From the NCBI GenBank assembly GCA_025201345.1, contig JAIXMG010000016.1:310001-374000 (forward strand): a stretch of 64,000 bases of DNA. The letters run 5' to 3'. Shown here piece after piece: positions 20,250 to 34,655 of this stretch (position 1 is the first letter of the stretch; every line of letters begins with the position of its first letter). Position numbers and translations under genes: made by a program. The notes under the pieces were generated by a model. That model was not told the origin of the DNA. It saw only the letters and a list, made by a program, of their open reading frames with translations, and searched no databases. The DNA is from Thamnidium elegans. Its lineage: Eukaryota > Mucoromycota > Mucoromycetes > Mucorales > Mucoraceae.

Positions 20250-20566
20250 ATGGCTCAATCATTGGATATAGTTCGGGAAAGTGCTAAAAAAGAAATTAAC
20301 TGGTAGATCTACAAATTTATGATTACGCTGACTTAGTTTACTTTGACCCAGACACAGGTTCTGTAGTTTGTATTGACTTTGCTGGTTTGTCAAGTAATCC
20401 GGACGATTTCCTCAATTCGTTCGGTAAAAATAGCTCGGTTAACACAGAAATGATAAATACTACTGGCATAATCTATAATTATAGTACGCATAAACAAATT
20501 AAAGAACTCGTTGTTGATACTGGCGTGGCAGTTGAAATTTTAAACCTACTTTTACATTTTAAATAA
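20250..20566 (+). pseudogene. Unknown protein, frameshifted remnant
   Basis: A start (MAQSLDIVRESAKKEINW) runs into a stop, but one frame over a clean reading continues for about 80 codons: VDLQIYDYADLVYFDPDTG, CIDFAGLSSNPDDFLNSFG, TGIIYNYSTHKQIKELVVD, ending LLLHFK. The composition is protein-like and there are no other stops. The family is not recognised. The break near 20303 may be a real frameshift or a missed short intron. Confidence 0.4.
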
Positions 20567-20702
20567 TGACAGAGTATTGGATAAGTTTCGTTGCAGAAAA
20601 GGGATCATAAATTATTATAATTTTAAAAAGTTTAATTTTTTATTCCCTTTGCATCTCTTTTTCTTTTTTTTTTTTTACTGTACAAATAAAGAGTGTAGAA
20701 AA

Positions 20703-22573
<1,871 letters not shown>

Positions 22574-22893
22574 ATTTTTTTTTTTAAAAAAAAAAGAGAG
22601 GGAAAACACGGAAAAAAAAAGAGATAACAAAAAAAAATATTTAGGCCCATTTCAATTTCTTGCTCCGTCGTGTGACTCTACTGATTGATAGTGCGAGTTT
22701 TCGTTATGATTGTAACGTACAATATGTTTATTATAGAGGGGATGTTCTGTTGTTATGATACTATAAAAGAGCGTAATTTTGGGCATAATTCATTCAAATA
22801 ATTGCGATGATCGTTCAATGCGTTAGTTGCTTGGTATACATTATTTAATGCTTAGCAACGCGCGAATCAACTTTATATAAGATGTGTCAATGA

Positions 22894-22897
<4 letters not shown>

Positions 22898-22952
<55 letters not shown>
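22898..22952. repeat. Poly-T homopolymer, 55 nt
   Basis: Uninterrupted T run, the longest in the window. No target-site duplication or coding sequence was found beside it, so it is not clearly a retroposed poly-A tail. Confidence 0.9.
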
Positions 22953-22954
<2 letters not shown>

Positions 22955-23537
22955 AGTAGTATCTCAATCTATGCATGTAAGAATAATTGGGTATTTCCCT
23001 TTATTTGATTACTATTATAAATATTTCCCGTTATTTCATTTTGGTTTTTACCATCTATTTTTTTTTTTAAAAAAAAAAGGGCCCTTGTTAATAGCTATGG
23101 TATACCGATTAGAATGATGATACGTGCATTGAATGACTTCTCTGAGCCATACTTTTTTTTTTCGCTGAAAGCAAGTGTCAGTTGAAAACGCATTACTTGA
23201 TCTAATATGTCAATTGATATATAAAGGTCGGTGGTAAGCGAGCAATTGGTTTCTAGGTTATTACTTAGCTACTATATTATCTCAATGCATATATATAAAA
23301 AAAAAAAGAGTTCACCTTAACTCGGTACTATTAAAGGTGTAAACATACATAATACTTTTCAGTTTGTCTTAAAAAAAAATGCCGGATCGGACTCTCGTTT
23401 TACCGGATTCAAAGTAACCAGGGATCTTGCCAACTCGTTTGGAAAAAAAGCCACGAGTTTTTCCAACTGTACCCTTTTTTTTTTCCCTTGCTTCCCCTTT
23501 TTTAACACGGTCATTACTATTTTACGTGTTTGATACC

Positions 23538-23546
23538 ATATATAAA
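23538..23546 (+). promoter_or_regulatory. TATA-like box of the forkhead gene
   Basis: TATATAAAA, 90 bp upstream of the start codon at 23636, followed by an A-rich leader. Confidence 0.4.
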
Positions 23547-23635
23547 AGCTTTTTTTTAAAAAGAAATAAAAAGAACTTGAAGCAGAAAAGAACTTTTATG
23601 TGTATATATTTATCAACAACAACAACTATATATAA

Positions 23636-25303
<1,668 letters not shown>

Positions 25304-25556
25304 TCCCCCTCTTTTTTATTATTTTTTTTTTCTTTTTTATATATGTGTATAGTCTTTTTCTTTTTATTTTTCTTTTTATTTTATTTTTTTTTCTCTTTTT
25401 TTTTATTTTTTATTATTTAATAAAAGTTCCCACTTCAGTTTATTTGTTTGTGACATCATGACAACATATTATGCCGACACCCTTTTTACATATATAACCG
25501 CGCACTAGCAGTTGTCAATGTCTTAGTGCGTTTCTCTTTTTATTTATTTATGCACT

Positions 25557-26676
25557 ATGAGCTCTCTACTTGCATCAAAGATCAAACTATGGTAAGAAAC
25601 TTTTTAGTGTTGCTTTTTACACTAAGGTATGCTAAGATATGCAAACCTAATATAGCTGTCAAGATATTACTAAAATAAAAGTCGACGCTATTGGTAAGTT
25701 CAAACTTGAACTTTTTCTTTTTTTTTTTCATCTTGCAATTATGTGCTCAATGAGTCTTTTTGAATAGTCAATGCTGCTAATAACAGTTTGCTCGGAGGAG
25801 GAGGAGGTAAGCTTTAGTATACAATACTTTATTTATTTATCTTATACGTATTTATACTTAGTGGATGGAGCAATCCATAGGTAAGTAGATAAAAAAAAGG
25901 GAAAATTGACGGTGGTTTAATAACAAGTCTAAAGAGCCGCAGGACCAGAATTGTTAAAAGAGTGTCGTACATTACATGGATGCGAAGACGGGGTAAGCTA
26001 TAGATTTGATACATATAAATTACCTGTATATTAAAAAGAAACTATCTTGAATTTAGGATGCAAAGATAACAAAAGGTAACACTGTAAAAAAAAAAACTAT
26101 TGAGAAAAAAACCTTTCTTACTAATACGCACGCGCGCTATATATATATAGGGTACAAACTACCTGCAAAACGTAAGTACTTTTCCAAAATATGTAAATGC
26201 AGACATATTCTAAATCAATTTTTTTTCTTCTTATATAGATGTTATCCACACAGTTGGTCCTCAATCTGAAAAACCAACTGTGTTGGCTAGCTGTTATTGT
26301 AGGTGTCTTCAAGTACTGGAGGAAAACGGACTTCGTTCAATCGCTTTTCCTTGCATTGCAACAGGTGTATATGGTTATGATAACAAAAAGGCAGCTAATA
26401 TAGCTTTAAAAGCTGTTCAGGATGAATTAGAACGCAATCAAGATAAGGTGATTAAAAATATCTTGATTAGATAAGTCATGGTTTTTCTAAACATAGTTTG
26501 ACGTAAATATCTAGATTGATCAAGTTATTTTTGTATTATTTACTGAAAAAGATAAAAATATTTACAAAGGTAAGTTTACATATATATTTTGTAGCAGTAT
26601 TTAAGCATGTTTTCTTTTTGTTTCATTAGAACTTGTACCAAAGTACTTTCCCGGTGCTTCTACAAACTATGACTAA
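25557..26676 (+). CDS. Macro-domain (ADP-ribose binding) protein
   Basis: Ten exons, several only 19-39 nt (25557-25591, 25656-25693, 25768-25806, 25862-25880, 25935-25992, 26057-26075, 26151-26171, 26239-26447, 26515-26569, 26630-26676), join in frame to 179 residues. Motifs run in order: [69 protein letters not shown], and VIFVLFTEKDKNIYKE. These are the ADP-ribose-binding loops of the MacroD/YmdB-like group, which removes mono-ADP-ribose or hydrolyses O-acetyl-ADP-ribose. The donor GTGATT after exon 8 is weak, but the frame and motif demand it. The stop is only 94 bp before the ILV6 start codon, so the ILV6 promoter must overlap this gene's end. Confidence 0.88.
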
Positions 26677-26770
26677 ACTAATGTCACTTTTTAAGCCAAT
26701 AAAAAAAAAATAACTATTTTTCTTCTTATATAAACTACCTAAAATTCTCCTCTTTTTCTCTTTATTTATC

Positions 26771-27783
26771 ATGCTCCGTTCAGTATTAACCAAATCAGTA
26801 AGTATATTATTGGGTTTTTTTTTTTTGTATACACATATCTTTTTTAATACTTGTTTAAATTAGAGAAATATTCGTATTCCATCTATGCAGCACTACAGTG
26901 CTCATAGTAAACCATCCGCAACAGCCACTATAGGATTCAAGGACCAAGTACGTCAAAATAAATACGAAAATGCACCTACTTCCTTTGCTGAAGACGCTGT
27001 CCGTAACATATTACACAACACACCACCTATATCTGAGCAACGGCCTCGACGTCATATACTCAACTGTCTTGTAAAAAATGAGCCAGGTGCACTCAGTAGA
27101 CTATCCGGCGTTTTAGCCTCACGAAACTTCAATATTGAATCTATTGTAGCAGCAGATACAGAAGTTCCCGACTTATCTCGTATGACTATCGTGTTAAATG
27201 GTCCCGAAATACAAATTGAACAGGCAAAATTTCAATTAGAAGATTTGATTTCTGTTTGGGCTGTGTTAGATTACACAGATACAAAATTAATTGAAAGAGA
27301 ATTATTGTTGATTAAAGTATCCATTCTTGGACCTGATCATTTGCTAGAACAAATGAGTTTTGAAAATCAAGAAAATGATTTAAATATGGATGTAAGTGCC
27401 GATATAATATATTAAAAGTACACATGTACGTTGGTACTTATTATAATTTTTGTTTGTATACATAGAGCCAAGAAGAGGAGTCGGTTGGTATTTCTCTTAG
27501 AAATACATTTGATCATTTGAGAGCATTGAATGAATTGGCTACTTTATTTGACGCAAAAATTGTAGACGTATCTTCTGATTCGGTTATAATCGAATTAGCT
27601 GCTAAACCGGAACGTATTAGGTCATTTATGAAACTATGTAAGCCCTTTGGGATTATTGAAGCCTCCAAGACGGGTGTTATGGCTATGCCGCGTGTGCCTG
27701 TAATAGACCTTTTGGACAATCAACATGACGCTTTAAATGAAGAAGAGTCAGATATTGATCTTAGTAACCTTCCTCCTGGTTAA
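26771..27783 (+). CDS. ILV6: Acetolactate synthase regulatory subunit, copy B
   Basis: Exons 26771-26797, 26864-27391 and 27466-27783 give 290 residues, with the same exon lengths as copy A. The N-terminus reads MLRSVLTKS, and the histidine of MQHYSAH and the asparagine of LLDNQ are the other two differences from copy A. Exon 2 carries one nucleotide difference, and intron 2 appears identical, while intron 1 has diverged. ACT domain and C-terminal domain are as in copy A. Because the macro-domain gene ends 94 bp upstream, initiation must depend on sequence within that gene's last intron and exons. Having two near-identical regulatory subunits could raise the ratio of regulatory to catalytic subunit. 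Confidence 0.93.
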
Positions 27784-28788
27784 AGAAAAAAAAAACCTTT
27801 ATTTTATTTTTAATTAATAATAAACATTTTACCATTATTCCGATAAACAATACGGAAAAAAAAAATAGTAAAGTTAAGGGGGATGAATAGTTTATAAGAA
27901 AGAGACAAACTTTTAAGTAATAGACGTATAGTATTTTTATTTCTTTTGGACCACACTGTGAGTGCTTCAGGTTGAACTGCTTTTTTTTTTTTTTTTACGG
28001 ACAAAGCAAATAGATACAAATAATTCACCGTCATTTTAATGACAGAAAAGAATCTTTGAAATGCGCTTTGCATTCTCCAGTGAAAATTGAATCGCCTTCT
28101 TTGAAGATTAGCAAGTATGAAAGTAGTAAGTGTTGAAAAAGGAGAGAGAGAGAGAGAGGGAGAAAAAAAATTATATGACCTGGTGCTCATTACATATACA
28201 TCGCTCTATCGACAGGTATCAAAAATAAACATTGTAGTATATGTAGTATCACTTTTATAAGAAAAGAGATTTATCTTGACTACGAGCTTCATCCCCATAA
28301 AACTAAAGAGACTCCAATCATCGACCTCAAAACGCTTTGCTGTAATATATGCAATAAGAAATATACGTCTATTCAAATGAATCGCCATCATATGGCCAAG
28401 CTAAATAATATTCATATTACATCTATTATACGAAGACCAAAACCAATCACATATTTTTCGAATCCATGACGTCCCAGTTCCGTATTATTTTACAATTAAC
28501 GCTTCATACTTCAAAAGAATATCTATGCCTTAAAACTGAAATAGGCGTTGATTTTTTTTTAAAAAAGATCATAACGACGGTAGTCATTTTTTTTAAAAAA
28601 GTTTCGAATGAAAGGGTTTACGAGGTATCATTTTTATATCTTAGACGTTTTGGGCGTCTTGACTTACTGAAGTAAGAACGCCTTGGTAATAGTCGCTCGA
28701 AAATCAACAAAAAAAAAGAGGGGGGGGGGGATCACTTGCCAGCACAGCCACCGCTTCAAAACACTGACTGCAAAAAGTAAAAGTCAAA
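27784..28788 (+). other. Spacer between ILV6 and candidate RNA gene, copy B
   Basis: Near-identical to the copy A spacer. Visible differences are a handful of single-base changes (for example GACGTATAG against GACATATAG, and GACGTTTTGGG against GACGTCTTGGG), a longer GA microsatellite and homopolymer length changes. No gene is seen. Confidence 0.5.
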
Positions 28789-28854
28789 AAATTGACCGTC
28801 TTTCAAAGCGCATGACCGTCTGATTTTTTTTTCTTTTTTTTTTAAAAAAAAAGG

Positions 28855-28862
28855 TATAAATA
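28855..28862 (+). promoter_or_regulatory. TATA box of candidate RNA gene, copy B
   Basis: TATAAATA, preceded by the same pair of TGACCGTCT 9-mers as in copy A. The T/A tract before it is slightly shorter than in copy A. Confidence 0.4.
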
Positions 28863-28884
28863 AGGCTCCAGAAACTTTGGTTTT

Positions 28885-29027
28885 TACTTTCTTCTTTCTT
28901 CTTCCTCTTTAATATATCTCAGGTAACTGAAAAAAGATTAAACATGCAGGGCTAACAGTAGAGCCCGGCACATGCTAGTAATCTGGGCAACATAGTTGTC
29001 GGGGTGAAAGTGTGGGGTTTTTTTTTT
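28885..29027 (+). ncRNA. Candidate short structured RNA, copy B
   Basis: The sequence from the TATA box to the T10 run (29018-29027) is identical to copy A (5235-5376). The same hairpins can form (GGGCT/AGCCC and GGCAAC-ATA-GTTGTC). See the copy A entry for structure, alternatives and doubts. Confidence 0.3.
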
Positions 29028-29388
29028 AAACTTTTTTTTCCGCAACATGGGCGAAATAAAAAAAACGAGGGTACATAGATACAAACCTCCTCGTGGTTAC
29101 CCTTGTCCACTTTCTTATGCAAGAAAGGCCAATGTGTATCTAATATTTTTTATACTTAATAAAAATGAAAAAAATGAAAAAAATGAAAAACACGACTCTA
29201 AAAAATTGAAAAACTCCACTCTAAAAATTGAAAAACTCTAAATGCACAAAAAATAACTTTTTTATGCTCCTCTATTTTATTTTATTTTCTCCATTGGTTG
29301 TAATGACTCGTTATTATTCCCTTTTTTTTTAAAAAAAAAAAAAGCTCTTCTCTTTCACGTCTTACTCATTACGTTTCCCTTTTACACA

Positions 29389-29540
29389 ATGACCGAAAGT
29401 ACTTATACACTGGATAAGTTACGTAGTACCCTTATTCATTTAGAACATACCATTATCTTTGGTAAATACCACACTACTTTTTCTGTTCCCAATTAAAACT
29501 AAAAACCCCATTGTTTAGCTTTTATTGAAATGGCTCAGTT
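29389..29540 (+). pseudogene. Chorismate mutase N-terminal stub, copy B
   Basis: Exon 1 (TLDKLRSTLIHLEHTIIF) and the first codons of exon 2 (FIEMAQ) survive, then the sequence jumps at TCAGTT to the region that lies 309 bp further on in copy A. Nothing of the catalytic helices remains, so this is non-functional. Confidence 0.75.
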
Positions 29541-29898
29541 GGTTGTTCGTATAACTAAAAAGAAAAAACGAAGCATAAAGTTATAAAGAACTAGGCAAAC
29601 GCGTATATGAAATATTTAGTTACTACATATAGATGATAAAAAACAGAGCACCGTTAACTTCTTTGCAGAAACTTACAACATACGAAGTGAGCTTAAAACA
29701 AGTCCTATGTGGTGTAATGGAAAGAGTACACAGACGATTTATAATTCATTATGTGTGACAAACATAAATAAGCGTAACCTTTTGATCTTGCTAAGCCAAT
29801 CCGTTTTATTTTTTCTCTTCTTTTTCTTTTTTCCCTTTCTTCAAAAACTTTTTTTCTAAAAGGAACATAACAGCTGTTTTCTTGGTTTAGAAAGAAAA

Positions 29899-31597
29899 AT
29901 GGAATCTTTTGGTAAGACACATCAATTTGTTTCGTATATTCAAACATTAATAAAAAAAAAGAACAGAAAACTCAGGCAAAACAACGGCCAATGACTGGTA
30001 TAAAAAGGGAAAGAAAGGATACGACAGCAAAAACTATTACGCAGCGCTGGATAGTTTTTTAGAAGCAGCAGAGGGTAATCACGCTGAAGCACAATACTTT
30101 TTAGGTGTTTTATATAAGAATGGATACGGCGTTGATATCAATTACGAAGTGGCACTTTCCTGGTACTTAAAAGCAACAGAACAAGGAAATGCACATGCAC
30201 AAAACAATATTGGTATTTTATATGTGGCTGGATTAGGAGTTGATGTCAATTACGAGGTGGCACTTTCCTGGTATTTAAAAGCAGCAGAACAAGGACATTC
30301 AGATGCACAAAACAATATTGGTATGTTATATGAGTCTGGATTAGGAGTTGATGTTAATTATGATGTGGCACTTTCCTGGTACTTAAAAGCAGCAGAACAA
30401 GGACATTCAGATGCACAAAACAGCATTGGTTATTTATATAAGAATGGATACGGTGTTGATGTCAATTACGAGGCGGCACTTTCCTGGTACTTAAAGGCAG
30501 CAGAACAAGGGAATGCACGTGCACAAAACAATATTGGTGTTTTATATCATAATGGTGTTGATGTTAATTACGAGATGGCACTTTCCTGGTATTTAAAAGC
30601 GGCAGAACAAGGAAATGCACGTGCACAGAAAAGCATTGGGTTTTTATATCAGAACGGATACGGCGTTGATGTTAATTACGAGGTAGCACTTTTTTGGTAC
30701 TTAAAAGCAGCAGAAAAAGGGAATGCACGTGCACAAAACAATATTGGTATCTTATATGAGTCTGGATTAGGAGTTGATGTCAATTACGAGATAGCACTTT
30801 CCTGGTATTTAAAAGCAGCAGAACAAGGAAATACCTATGCGCAAAACAACATTGGTGTTTTATATAAGGATGGATACGGCGTTGATGTCAATTACGGTGT
30901 TGCACTTTCCTGGTACTACAAAGCGGCAAAAAAAGGAAATGCACATGCACAAAAAAATATTGGTGTTTTATACCAGAATGGATACGGCGTTGAAGTTAAT
31001 TATGATGTGGCACTTTCCTGGTACTTAAAAGCAGCAGAGCAAGGAAATGCACGTGCACAAAACAATATTGGAGATATGTATTACGAGGGATTAGGTGTCG
31101 AAAGAGATTATGATGAGTCGATTCGTTTATATCTATTGGCAGCAGAACGTAACGACACGGCAAAAACTAAAGTCGGACATTGCTATCGACATGGAAACGG
31201 TGTAGAGTTAGACCTTGATAAAGCATTTGAATGGTATTCGCTAGCAGCCAAAGCAGGGGACAAAGAGGGTCAGATGAACCTTGGTACTATGTATCTTGAT
31301 GGATTTAGCACCGAGATTAATCTTGATGTAGCTTTAGAATGGTTTGAAAAGTCATTAAAAAATGGGTATGAACCAGCTCGAGTATACATTGATCGAGTAA
31401 AAACTAGAATACTTCAAACAGAATTAGAAAGAGAAGCGAGAGAAGCAAAAGAGCAAATTGCTAAACTTGCAATGAAGGATTTAGAAATTGAAAACTTTAC
31501 AAAAACAGCCAAAATAGATGCGAATGAAGATGTACAACAAGTTACTTTAGTTCCTTCTACAGGAATAGCTGAAGCTGATTTAGCACGAAGTAGTTAA
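29899..31597 (+). CDS. Sel1-like repeat (TPR-like) protein
   Basis: Two exons (29899-29911 and 29976-31597) join as MESF-GKTTANDWYKKG and stay open to the stop, 544 residues. Without this 64-bp intron the frame would end at once, and the copy A sequence supports it with a CTAAC branch-like site. The protein is a chain of roughly a dozen 36-residue Sel1 units of the form WYLKAAEQGNARAQNNIG, Y.NGYGVDVNYEVALS, becoming more divergent near the C-terminus, then a coiled charged tail (REAREAKEQIAKL). Sel1 solenoids are protein-binding scaffolds, as in Hrd3 and Chs4-like activators; large expanded families occur in Mucoromycota. Units are so alike at DNA level that unequal recombination is expected. 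No signal peptide is seen. Confidence 0.85.
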
Positions 31598-32274
31598 AGA
31601 AGATGAAAAGTTCTAAAAATTGGATTGTCGCAAAAAAAAAAAACCTCTCATATTCTTTGAAGTTTAATGCATATATCATATATTTCTATATATCTTCTAT
31701 TTAGTAGAAAATCTCCCAAATACCTACATGAAATATTACAATACTACTATAATAAAAAATAAAAAAAAATAGCATTGATTGTTTTTGGGGACGCGTCATT
31801 TAATAGTTCAGCGAGAGTAATCCACTCCTTTCCAACTAAACGAATACACTCACACACCGTTGATTTTCGTACAGTCTCTAAATTTTTAAAAATAGCACTC
31901 CTGCAAAAAAAAATTCAGGTACGAAAACGGGTGCGTATAAGTTTAGTACAGCAGTGACATCAAAACGGGTTACAACAATAAGCTATGACGTTATGTTTCA
32001 AGTGCAACCTTGACAGTTTAAAGTTTTGACTCAAACCGTCTAGATGCGATAAGTATAAAGACACGTTCTTTTTCTTTTCTTTTAAGAGGCACGTGTTGTA
32101 TGCACAAAAGCATACGCACTCTCCTTACCATTAATTACAGAAAAAAAGAGGAATTTATTTTTTAAAAAATACAAAAAAAAAAAGGAAAATAAGTATATAG
32201 TAAGTAAATTATAGGAATAGTAATAATAAGTAAGTAGTAGTATGAATTATAAAAAGTAAAAGTATCCTTTTTTT
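31598..32274. other. Intergenic, convergent gene ends
   Basis: The region between the stop of the Sel1-repeat gene and the stop of the minus-strand flavodoxin-like gene is AT-rich, with short scattered open frames and no exon or RNA gene. Confidence 0.5.
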
Positions 32275-33347
32275 TTACATACAGAAACACTTGGAATCCT
32301 TCTTCTCTTCAAGCTTAGGTTGAGAAGATCTAGGTGTTTGCTTGGGTTCCTCAGTATGGTTAGCTTCCTTTACGGGTTCAACAGTCTTGGTAGGTTCAGC
32401 AACCTTAGCGGGTTCAGCGGCGTTAACGGGTTCAGCGACCTTAATGGGTTCAGCGGCCTTAACGGGTTCAGCGGTCTTAACGGGTTCAGCAGCATTGGTA
32501 GCTTCAACCTCCTTTTCACTTTCAATCAACTTTACACCTTGGTGGAAAGTGTTTAAAATCTTGGCGAAATTCTCACCTTGAGTTCTAGCGATTGTAAGCT
32601 CCTTTTCGCTAGGTTGACGTGATCCATCACCATTAGCTATATCCGAATTAATATAAGCAACTGAAAAACAGACCCCCTTTTTTTTTTTTTTTTTTTACTT
32701 ACCAACAGTACCAGCACCCCAAGCAGAACCACCGATAACTTCAGAGTTATCAAACAAATTGCTATCAGCAAAGCCGAGAGGAACGTAATTAATACCGTGA
32801 TGAGCAAAATAAGTGATTAAAGTATAGGCGGTAGTTTCTTGACCACCGTGTTGAGAGGCGGTAGAGAAGAAGGTACCAGCAAACTTTCCAGCTAAAGTAC
32901 CTGTAGCCCAAAGTGCACCAGAAGCGTCTAAAAAGGACTTCAATTGAGCAGGGAAAGTACCGAAACGTGTGGGAATACCTAAAATAAGAAAAAATGTCAA
33001 TATTCGGTCATTATTGTTTTTTGACGTTTTTTTTTTGTTTTTACCAAACATGAAAGCATCAGCATTGGAAAGTTCATCAATGGTGATAACAGGGATATCA
33101 GGTTTAGGGGGTGCGTGTAATACTTCAAGGATGTTATCAGACAAAGTTTCGGGAACCTGTATATATATATTTTTTTTTAGCGTGGTTGGCTTTTTTTTTT
33201 TAATGCAATTTCTCTGCTTTTTTATTACTACTTTACCTGGAAAAGCTTTACAGTAACACCTTGAGCTTCAAGACCCTTTTTAACATCTAAAGCAACAGTA
33301 TAGATGTGATGATAAAGAGAATAGATGATAATATAAACAGTAGGCAT
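32275..33347 (-). CDS. WrbA-type flavodoxin-like protein with CaaX tail
   Basis: Five minus-strand exons need four introns: 33347-33237, 33156-33045, 32978-32703 and 32636-32275 are the coding blocks (four exons), joining to 286 residues. The flavodoxin-like core has YSLYHHIYTVA (FMN phosphate loop), IPTRFGTFPAQ, GTFFSTASQHGGQET, and YFAHHGINYVPLG, as in NAD(P)H:quinone oxidoreductase WrbA and yeast Pst2/Rfs1/Ycp4. After about residue 205 comes a tail of imperfect AEPVK units (VKTAEPVKAAEPIKVAEPV) and a final CFCM, which fits a CaaX prenylation box with a second cysteine for palmitoylation. This suggests membrane or eisosome attachment; the core suggests two-electron quinone reduction. It is divergent from its paralogue at 33886. 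Confidence 0.9.
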
Positions 33348-33885
33348 GATTGTGGATAGATAAAGAAAAAGGAAAAGAGTAAAAAATAAAAATGTTTACT
33401 TTCAATTTATTTAAACCACAGAATTATTAATTTGATTGGGCGGGCTTACACAGTATCTGTATTAAAAAAAAATTTCTTATTTCGATCTAACAAATTGGTT
33501 AAGGAGGCTTTTTTTTATAGCAATGATACATATATAAAAAAAAAAGGTACGTATGTCATACTGATGTCATACACTTTTTTTTAAAAAAATATATGTATAG
33601 GCACAGCGTTAAAAAAGTAAAAGAAAAGCATTACTGTCACAGTAAAAAAAAAAAAAAACGTGTTTTTTAGTAATCTTTACAAATTTCTTAATAATTTAGA
33701 AGCAGTCGCATTATTAATAATTTTGGTGATAAAATGATTTGAAAGCATGACAAAACAAAAAAAAAGAAGCGGCAACTAAATAAATTAAACGTCTCCCTAT
33801 CAAAACCCCGAATTGATATAAATAGGCTAACTTGAGTTCTCATCCAATCCTTTTTCTTTACTTACAAAATATAAAACAATCAAAA
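33348..33885. promoter_or_regulatory. Shared divergent promoter of the two WrbA-type genes
   Basis: This 538-bp region separates two head-to-head paralogues. A TATA box TATAAATA at 33817-33824 stands 62 bp before the plus-strand start, followed by a CT-rich and A-rich leader. Two TGATGTCATAC-type words (near 33557-33571) lie in the middle and may be bZIP-like sites. Nothing coding is seen. Confidence 0.5.
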
Positions 33886-34565
33886 ATGGCTCCTAAGGTT
33901 TACATCGTTATCTACTCTCTCTACCATCACATCTATACCCTCGCTCAAGAAGTCCAAAAGGGTCTTGTTGCCTCTGGCATTGATGCTAAGATCTTCCAAG
34001 GTAATACAAATCTTTTTTATTATTATTTGTAGACGTGTTTAATAATTATTTTTTTTTACTAGTTCCCGAGACTCTCTCTGAAGAAATCTTGACCAAGATG
34101 CACGCTCCCCCTAAGCCTGATGTCCCTGTTATCACAGTTGAAAACTTATCTGAAGCTGACGGTTTCTTGTTTGGTATCCCTACTCGTTTCGGTACTATGC
34201 CCGCTCAAATCAAGTCTTTCCTTGACTCTACTGGTGGTCTTTGGGCCTCTGGTGGTTTGGCTGGTAAGTTTGCTGGTACCTTCTTCTCTACTGCTTCTCA
34301 ACACGGTGGTCAAGAAACTACTGCTTTCACTACCATTACTTACTTTGCTCATCACGGTATGATCTATGTTCCTCTCGGTTTCGCTAACCCTCATCTTTTT
34401 GATAACTCTGAAGTCATTGGTGGTTCTGCTTACGGTGCTGGTACTGTCGCTAATGGTGATGGTAGCAGACAAGTCTCTCAAAAGGAAAAGGAAATTGCTC
34501 AAACTCAAGGTGAAAACTTTGGTAAGGTTGTTGTCACCTATGCTAAGGGAAAGGCCTCTGCTTAA
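33886..34565 (+). CDS. NAD(P)H:quinone oxidoreductase, WrbA type
   Basis: Two exons (33886-34000, 34063-34565) give 205 residues. The core is complete: MAPKVYIVIYSLYHHIYTLA, IPTRFGTMPAQIKSFLD, GTFFSTASQHGGQETTAF, YFAHHGMIYVPLGF, and SEVIGGSAYGAGT. Members are tetrameric FMN enzymes that reduce quinones by two electrons and protect against oxidative stress. Codons are strikingly C-ending (GGTACC, CTCTCT, AAG for Lys) compared with the neighbours, which suggests high expression. It ends soon after GKVVVTYAKGKASA and lacks the CaaX tail of the paralogue. It has one intron against three in the paralogue. Confidence 0.94.
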
Positions 34566-34620
34566 ATTAATTCATTATAAATAAAATATATCTCAATTGA
34601 AACATACATTTTGCATTATC

Positions 34621-34655
<35 letters not shown>

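Larger units (their letters stand above)
22574..23635. other. Divergent promoter region with giant poly-T
   Basis: The region lies between the head-to-head starts of LPD1 and the forkhead gene. It contains T11A10 (22575-22595), a 55-nt T run (22898-22952), T10A10 near 23060-23080 and the TATA-like TATATAAAA at 23538-23546, 90 bp before the forkhead start codon. No exon is seen. Confidence 0.6.
26513..30480 (+). repeat. Segmental duplication, copy B (direct)
   Basis: Partner of 2876-6872. The block continues smoothly on both sides into intact genes, the macro-domain gene on the left and the Sel1-repeat gene on the right, so this is probably the parental location. Relative to copy A it lacks about 309 bp inside the chorismate mutase stub, with the 6-mer TCAGTT at the joint (29535-29540). 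Confidence 0.95.

Noticed and set aside
30837..31028. Alternative-frame open reading inside the Sel1 array
   Set aside because: Shadow of the repetitive gene; the repeat structure creates open frames in other phases.
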